Positions 59,214-64,000 of a DNA stretch of 64,000 bases are shown here, piece after piece (within the stretch, counting starts at the first letter, position 1; each line of letters begins with the position of its first letter). Both the position numbers and the translations under genes were made by a program. The stretch lies in NCBI GenBank assembly GCA_022059125.1, contig JAEUWY010000002.1:5084001-5148000 (forward strand), written 5' to 3'. The notes beneath the pieces are model-generated. The model did no database searches, was not told the DNA's origin, and saw nothing but the letters and a program-made list of their open reading frames with translations. This DNA is from Corynespora cassiicola. Taxonomy: Eukaryota > Ascomycota > Dothideomycetes > Pleosporales > Corynesporascaceae.

Positions 59214-59882
59214 TCAATTAGGGTCTATATGAACCCGACGACCAGGGCCTTGAGACCTAAGCGCAGCTAGCTGGCCTTTTAGTCTTTGTTGCTCGATCTC
59301 AAGGTCTGTAACCCTTGTGTCGGCCTTCGAGAGAGCCTTAATAGCCTTTTGAAACACCAGCCGGGTTCTCCTGGAAACTCCCTCAGCCATCTGAAGCATC
59401 TGCTGAGTCTGGTAAAGATCTTGACGCCACTGAGGAGTGGCTACAAAGCCCTCTGTTGGTGATACAGCCTTCCTCTGGGCTGGAGTAGCGGCCTCAGCTC
59501 TCGGAGCCTCAAGCTTCCTACCCATTATTGAGGCTATCCTTGGGTTTCGATTGATGAAGTGGAGGACCCAGCGCTTGCCGAGAGGGGCCTGATCACCGTT
59601 CATACTGAGGATTCGAATGGCCATTCCACGGGCCCGAGCGTGTGAGGGAGGGTCTCCACGGGCCTCTCCTTCGAGGATCCACTCTGCGAGAAACTCCTCT
59701 TGCTGAGGGCTTAGCCGTTGCTGATGTTGGTTGCTGAGGGCCTTGCGTATCTGGCCCTTCATACGGCCCTGCAGCGTCGATCGAGGGAGGCCGTACGCCT
59801 TAGCAGCCGCTCGCTGGCTGTCATAAAGGCCTGCATTGAAATCAGCGATAGCGCTTTGTATGGCTAGTTCTCTGGCGTCCAT
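59214..59882 (-). CDS. Pogo/Fot1-type transposase lacking the DDE domain
   Basis: Intact 222-residue frame starting at MDARELAIQSAIADFNAGLY. Residues 1-50 form a Psq-type helix-turn-helix (SQRAAAKAYGLPRSTLQGRM), followed by a CENP-B-type HTH (LSPQQEEFLAEWILEGEARG, GKRWVLHFINRNPRIASIMG). Immediately after RKLEAPRAEAATP, where a full-length transposase enters its roughly 200-300-residue DDE domain, the frame passes directly into the C-terminal segment (GFVATPQWRQDLYQTQQMLQ and a basic, coiled-coil-like end closing with GRRVHIDPN). The deletion is therefore in frame. An upstream in-frame ATG (59939) exists, but the family start is at 59882. The product could bind the terminal repeats but not catalyse transposition; it may act as a repressor (inference). 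Confidence 0.88.
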   Translation of the reverse strand: MDARELAIQSAIADFNAGLYDSQRAAAKAYGLPRSTLQGRMKGQIRKALSNQHQQRLSPQQEEFLAEWILEGEARGDPPSHARARGMAIRILSMNGDQAPLGKRWVLHFINRNPRIASIMGRKLEAPRAEAATPAQRKAVSPTEGFVATPQWRQDLYQTQQMLQMAEGVSRRTRLVFQKAIKALSKADTRVTDLEIEQQRLKGQLAALRSQGPGRRVHIDPN

Positions 59883-59956
59883 TGTGGATGGCTGGTGTTG
59901 AAAGTGATCGAGGTTGACGCGGAGGGGCAAGTTTGTCAAGGGTGGGCGGAACCAGG

Positions 59957-59984
59957 GGGTGGGCGGAACCCTTGTGTCCGAGCT
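59957..59984 (-). repeat. Right terminal inverted repeat of the pogo-type element
   Basis: Complement of the left repeat with three mismatches; followed by TA. Confidence 0.9.
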
Positions 59985-59986
59985 TA

Positions 59987-61426
59987 TCTCATCAGCACGG
60001 GTTACCTAATGCGGCTAGTCTCGCACCATGATGCTTTCATCGTGGGGTCGGAACGCCTAAGGAGGCCGCTCAGCCTTATTTTACTGACTTGTAGTCTGTT
60101 TGATTGGCCTGTTAATCTCGATTTAGAGCTGCATCGGTGGAGTGTCTCTTAGTTGGTGCAGTGCCATCGGTGGAGGCACATTCTCCATGATTGCCGTGAC
60201 GATCAGTGTCAGGCCTGACATGGGATTTTTATTCACTGCCATTGTATGAAGAAACATATTGAGTTCCATGAGCGTTTGCAGAAAGCGGTAGTGAGGAACA
60301 TGAGCGACCGATCCTGCGGGTTGCTGAGATGTGTCTCCGTTGGTTCCGTTCGCGTCTTTGCCTATCATGAACGCATACTCATCATTTCTTGAGCATTGGT
60401 GGAAAATTATCAAGGAAATCATTTATATCTTAGCCATTGGTTTGAATGGAATGGAAAGATGCGCCATAGATCACAATCGTTGGAAGTACCAAGTGTCGGA
60501 ATAATATCTCTTTCGCACTAATGAGAACTTCATGAATAGCGAGCGATGGTTAAAAATTAGACCAGATCAGCAATGCTTGGATGTTCAAAACATTAAAGAA
60601 GATGGAGGATTGCTTCGTAGCTTGCATGAAATGTGAGCCGAGGCATTTAACATGCTTTGACGGAGTTCGTGTGACTCATTGTGTTGGACTTGATTTTTGC
60701 TTCAGCTATATTTTCAATCCATGGCTTGGAATGCAAGTAGAAAGTGGAAGGTACCAGTGTCTTCTATCGTTCTCAGTCTCAGTTTCAAACATTAAAGTGA
60801 TCGTGGCACAATCTGTTGCTTGTTTATGTGATCCAAGCAAGCCTCACATTTCGACTACGCATTGCTCTTATATATGTGCCGTATCATGGTACTCATACTT
60901 TTAACTAACGTAGTACATCAGATTGGCAGGAGCGCCAGATTGACGTAAATATACCTATGAAATGCTTGAAATCACAACACTGCATGAATATAGACGCTCA
61001 TTCCAAGGCACAATGGAAAAATAAAATGTTGTCCTTTTCTATTCTACCATATTCAAATGATGTACGAGATGTGGAGACCGAGCACAGGTCGAACATCTTT
61101 ACTGGCAAATAACCCTCGGCACCATGGCCGGCAGTTGGTCACGTATGCGGTAAACAATCGCTTTTGGATACGGATTGCGCGATTTTTATTTGGCAGTAAT
61201 GAAGATGATGCATTAACACAAGCCTTGTGCTGCCAGATGACATCATTGCACTTGCGGAGAAAAGCGCATACTTGGAGTGCGGGTGTTGCCGATGCCGGGA
61301 GGTCCACGTTGCCCGGCCGACCGAATGACGCTAATCCTCTTTCAGAAATTTTAACACAACCTCACGCCGAGCCTCTGAATCCTTCCACCTCGACACCAAC
61401 CCTCGTTCTCATCTCCACCATCAAAT
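59987..61426. other. AT-rich intergenic region
   Basis: About 1.4 kb. A 99-codon minus-strand frame at 60123-60422 has no recognised motif and is not accepted as a gene. The last 100 bases contain the pyrimidine-rich leader of the haspin gene. Confidence 0.4.
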
Positions 61427-63448
61427 ATGCCGCCTAAACAGGTGTACGGCAAGCGCACAGGCGCAAAAACAACGACAAACTACTCCAAATTCCTGTCGCC
61501 TGGCAAAGAGGAGGTTTCCAAGCGTAAACAAAGCGAGACCGCCAGTGAGAGAGGCGTTAAAAAGGACCCCATCGTCGAGATTGAGCAAATATTGGGAGCT
61601 CTCAGTCTAAGGGAGGAACCCCCGGTAGTTGAGCGCAAGGAGCAGAAGAATAAGAGCAGGGGCAGGCCTCGAAAGGAACGCAAAGATGGGGAGGCCAAGA
61701 CCAAGACAAAGGAGATACCCAACACAATCGATGCAAGCGAAGAGCAGATTTCAGGAACTACTACCTATACAGTGGAAACGCCAGCACCAGTGACACCCAT
61801 ACGGCCGCGTGAATCAAAGTCAAAATCCAAGCGCAGGCCTGCGTCTAAGCCGAGGACGGCGCCCTTGCCAACGCCCGAACCTACGCCCGAGCCGGATGAT
61901 GTTTTCTACTCTTATGCATCTACTCTTTTGCACCAGAGCTATGGACGCAAAATTTTGCCTTTCGAGCAGTGGTCGGCAGAACTGGAGCCACATTTCACCA
62001 TCACGAAGATTGCCGAGGCCTCGTTTTCAGAAGTATATCGTCTCACAGCCAAATCTGCAGCTCTGGGCTCGACAAATGAGTCTGTTCTGAAAATTGTGGC
62101 GCTCAAGGTGCCTTCAGAATTTCCTTTGCCGAGCCAATGCCATACACGGACCGTTCGGGACCCGGAGAACCAAGCAAACAGAGAGCGACAGGATCGAGAA
62201 GAGCACAACATGTGGAAATCTGACGTTGCAGATGTCTTGTCGGAAGTCAAGCTACTGCAAAACTTGAACGACATTCCTGGATTTACCAACTTCCGCGAGC
62301 TTACCGTACTGCAAGGCCGCCCATCAACCACATTCGCGAATGCTTGGAAATCGTGGAATAAGTCGCGACCAAAAGGCAGGAAGAGCGAGTTTCCTGATCC
62401 GAGCAAGAAAATTAGTTACGAGGACACGCAACTATGGGCAGTTATCGAAATGCAGGATGCCGGGACGGACTGTGAGAAGGTGATGGAAGCAGGTGGTATC
62501 AGCACTGTGTGGGAAGTGTGGGATGTATTCTGGGGCGTGTGCTTGGGCGTCGCAAAAGCAGAAGAGCATTGCAGATTCGAACACCGAGACATGCATCTGG
62601 AAAACATCTGCATTCGCTCTCGCCGGTCAAAAGGCAACATGACTGCCCCCATCATCAAAGGCCCATTAAAGCGAAAACTGGGGTTCTCTGGTCTGGAAAC
62701 GACCGTTATCGATTACACGCTCTCACGTGCGGATATTGTTCAGTCATCGCGTTGCGCTTCATCACGAAGGACCTCCGACTCTTCTGCCTGCAGTTCAGAC
62801 TCTTCATCTACTTCCTCATCGCTCCACTACTCGACACCTGAAATCGCATACCTCGACCTCAACAAAGATTTGGGAATCTTTGCTGGCGATGCCTCCGAAG
62901 AGTACCAGTACGAAATCTATCGTTACATGCGTGGTGCGGCTTACTACGGTAACCCCCTTCAGTCTCCTCCTGCGCTCCCTCCATCCACGCCCAACAAGTC
63001 ACCGCAAAAACCTGCTGCCGTGTCTAGGCTCGTGGACGAAGAGACTGAACCTATGACTCCCCGTCGTTCTCCGCGCAAGCACCACTCCAATCGCTATTGC
63101 GACCCTCCTTCCGATGTCTGGGCACATTTTCATCCCAAAACTAACCTGGTGTGGGCGCATTTTGTTCTTCATCGGCTGATGCAGCATCTTGAAACCTCTG
63201 GATTTGATCCTGCCCAAATCTCTGATGAAGATTTGATGTGGAATCTGGACGCCAAGGCCGAAGATGTGCAGCGTGTGAGGAAAAAGGCAGGGAAGTTGCA
63301 CAAGGTTTTGGAGAAGGTCAGCCAGAAGCTACAGCCCAAGATGTTGGGCCGTGAAGGAAGCTTAGGAAGTGTGAAGGAGTTGGTCGTGCTTGCAATGGAG
63401 TGCAGGTGGTTGGCCGTCGAAGATGTTGCCGGCTGGGGAGTGGATTGA
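61427..63448 (+). CDS. Haspin-like serine/threonine protein kinase
   Basis: Single exon, 673 residues. The N-terminal about 170 residues are basic and disordered with an AT-hook-like RGRPRK, fitting a chromatin protein. The haspin kinase domain follows: KIAEASFSEVYRLTAKSA glycine-loop region, VIEMQDAGTDCEKV hinge, the catalytic loop FEHRDMHLENICI (His386-Arg387-Asp388) and DYT (429-431, VIDYTLSRA) in place of DFG, the hallmark of haspins. A Ser/Thr-rich insert and the terminal haspin segment with WAHFVLHRLMQHLE complete it. Haspin phosphorylates histone H3 Thr3 and recruits the chromosomal passenger complex to centromeres. A disordered Pro-rich insert at about 510-545 is longer than in yeast Alk1/Alk2. 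Confidence 0.94.
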   Translation: MPPKQVYGKRTGAKTTTNYSKFLSPGKEEVSKRKQSETASERGVKKDPIVEIEQILGALSLREEPPVVERKEQKNKSRGRPRKERKDGEAKTKTKEIPNTIDASEEQISGTTTYTVETPAPVTPIRPRESKSKSKRRPASKPRTAPLPTPEPTPEPDDVFYSYASTLLHQSYGRKILPFEQWSAELEPHFTITKIAEASFSEVYRLTAKSAALGSTNESVLKIVALKVPSEFPLPSQCHTRTVRDPENQANRERQDREEHNMWKSDVADVLSEVKLLQNLNDIPGFTNFRELTVLQGRPSTTFANAWKSWNKSRPKGRKSEFPDPSKKISYEDTQLWAVIEMQDAGTDCEKVMEAGGISTVWEVWDVFWGVCLGVAKAEEHCRFEHRDMHLENICIRSRRSKGNMTAPIIKGPLKRKLGFSGLETTVIDYTLSRADIVQSSRCASSRRTSDSSACSSDSSSTSSSLHYSTPEIAYLDLNKDLGIFAGDASEEYQYEIYRYMRGAAYYGNPLQSPPALPPSTPNKSPQKPAAVSRLVDEETEPMTPRRSPRKHHSNRYCDPPSDVWAHFHPKTNLVWAHFVLHRLMQHLETSGFDPAQISDEDLMWNLDAKAEDVQRVRKKAGKLHKVLEKVSQKLQPKMLGREGSLGSVKELVVLAMECRWLAVEDVAGWGVD

Positions 63449-63665
63449 GAGACTTTCAGTCACCGGTCATAGCATTATTTGGGTCGCGCATATACGGTGT
63501 TGCATTGTCAAGGCGGTTTGTTTTCTTGTATTACCAGCATAACATGGGCAAGGCTCTTGTCAATTAGTAGTATACCATTTGGCACATGAATCCACGAAGT
63601 TCTACAAGTCACACCCCGAGCCACTATTGAATCCAGTTGCCAACCTGCCAGATCCCCATTATTGG
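63449..63665. other. Intergenic spacer between convergent genes
   Basis: 217 bases between the haspin stop and the stop of the right-edge gene; 3' regions only. Confidence 0.5.
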
Positions 63666-63998
63666 TCATATAGTCACCTGCCTCCTCACTTTCTTGCTCG
63701 GCACCCCGCATTCTCCCGTGCTCTTTTCCAAGGCTCTCTCCTCAAAATTGAACCGGACTATGGTCTCGACCGCCCCCGCGTCCGCCCAATCCAAAGCCAC
63801 AACCTGAGGCCTCTCCTTTACCCCTCCCAATTCTTCGGCAATCCTCTTGTTTTGCACACTCGCATACTCCTTCAACAGAAAACTAGGACTCCCAGAAAGC
63901 GCCCCACACACATTCCTCACAACATCCCCCTTCCGCGGAAAAGTCGCCAACTGCACCTTGGACACATCGCATGCCACATTCAGCACAGCCTTGCGCTC
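63666..63998 (-). CDS. Hypothetical protein, C-terminal fragment (runs off right edge)
   Basis: An open frame enters from the right edge and ends at TGA 63668-63666, about 110 residues. It includes VACDVSKVQLATFPRKGDVV, VCGALSGSPSFLLKEYASVQ and VVALDWADAGAVETIVRFNF. The text is well-formed with balanced composition and no membrane segments. I do not recognise the family. Its first ATG-like codon at 63986 is a GTG, so the real start lies outside the window. A GT donor in the last codons (CAGGTGACT) leaves open a further downstream exon. Confidence 0.6.
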   Translation of the reverse strand, partial: ERKAVLNVACDVSKVQLATFPRKGDVVRNVCGALSGSPSFLLKEYASVQNKRIAEELGGVKERPQVVALDWADAGAVETIVRFNFEERALEKSTGECGVPSKKVRRQVTI

Positions 63999-64000
63999 CA

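Larger units (their letters stand above)
58987..59984 (-). mobile_element. Complete non-autonomous pogo/Fot1-type (Tc1/mariner superfamily) element
   Basis: A 998-base element bounded by 28-base terminal inverted repeats (58987-59014 and 59957-59984; 25 of 28 positions match, outermost AGCTCGG...CCGAGCT) and flanked on both sides by TA (58985-58986 and 59985-59986), the target duplication of the Tc1/mariner superfamily. It encodes one open frame on the minus strand with transposase DNA-binding and C-terminal parts but no catalytic DDE domain. A 12-base GTGGGCGGAACC motif is duplicated inside the right end (59942-59953 and 59960-59971). Confidence 0.9.

Noticed and set aside
60123..60422. 99-codon minus-strand frame
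   Set aside because: No motif, no splice context and AT-rich surroundings; cannot be told from chance.

Overview
The window is nuclear DNA of a filamentous ascomycete (Pezizomycotina, probably a Dothideomycete-like lineage; the class is inference). The evidence is short GT-AG introns of about 47-137 bases with CTRAY-like branch points (one H4 intron is longer), a histone H4 gene with the filamentous-fungal intron after codon 3, several fungus-restricted families (Ssk1-type response regulator, Hal4/Hal5-type kinase, RTA1 exporter, Zn2Cys6 regulators, fungal rhodopsin-like membrane protein), a pogo/Fot1-type transposon and a fungal TNT/copia-type beta-barrel relic. All gene models were spliced by hand, keeping reading frame across each junction.

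Layout. 0-16.4 kb is GC-rich and housekeeping-like: the N-terminus of an unknown gene (-), an APC-family permease (-) divergent from an isochorismatase-fold hydrolase (+), histone H4 (-), a secretory-pathway membrane protein (+), a dead phosphatidylserine-decarboxylase-like gene, and an unusual multi-zinc-finger regulator (+). 17.3-20.7 kb holds a broken TNT-type gene and AT-rich DNA without genes. 21-27 kb and 29.3-35.3 kb are GC-rich, low-complexity gene deserts full of tandem repeats, flanking a Hal4/Hal5-type kinase; a dienelactone-hydrolase-family gene follows at 35.3 kb.

38.3-50.7 kb is an AT-rich accessory-looking island. It contains gene relics, then a Zn2Cys6 regulator (-) and an RTA1-type exporter (+) that diverge from a 368-base promoter carrying a perfect CCG-N10-CGG palindrome, and a nine-exon CorA-like transporter. 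The GC-rich landscape resumes with a rhodopsin-like membrane protein gene interrupted by one in-frame TAG, the SSK1 response regulator of the HOG pathway, a small secreted cysteine-rich peptide, a complete 998-base pogo-type element whose transposase lacks the DDE domain, haspin kinase, and the C-terminus of an unidentified gene at the right edge.

Most interesting: the regulator/RTA1 pair with its palindrome, the Kex2-type eight-cysteine peptide whose start codon is split by an intron, and the internally deleted but coding and TIR-bounded pogo element. No tRNA, rRNA or CRISPR array was seen.
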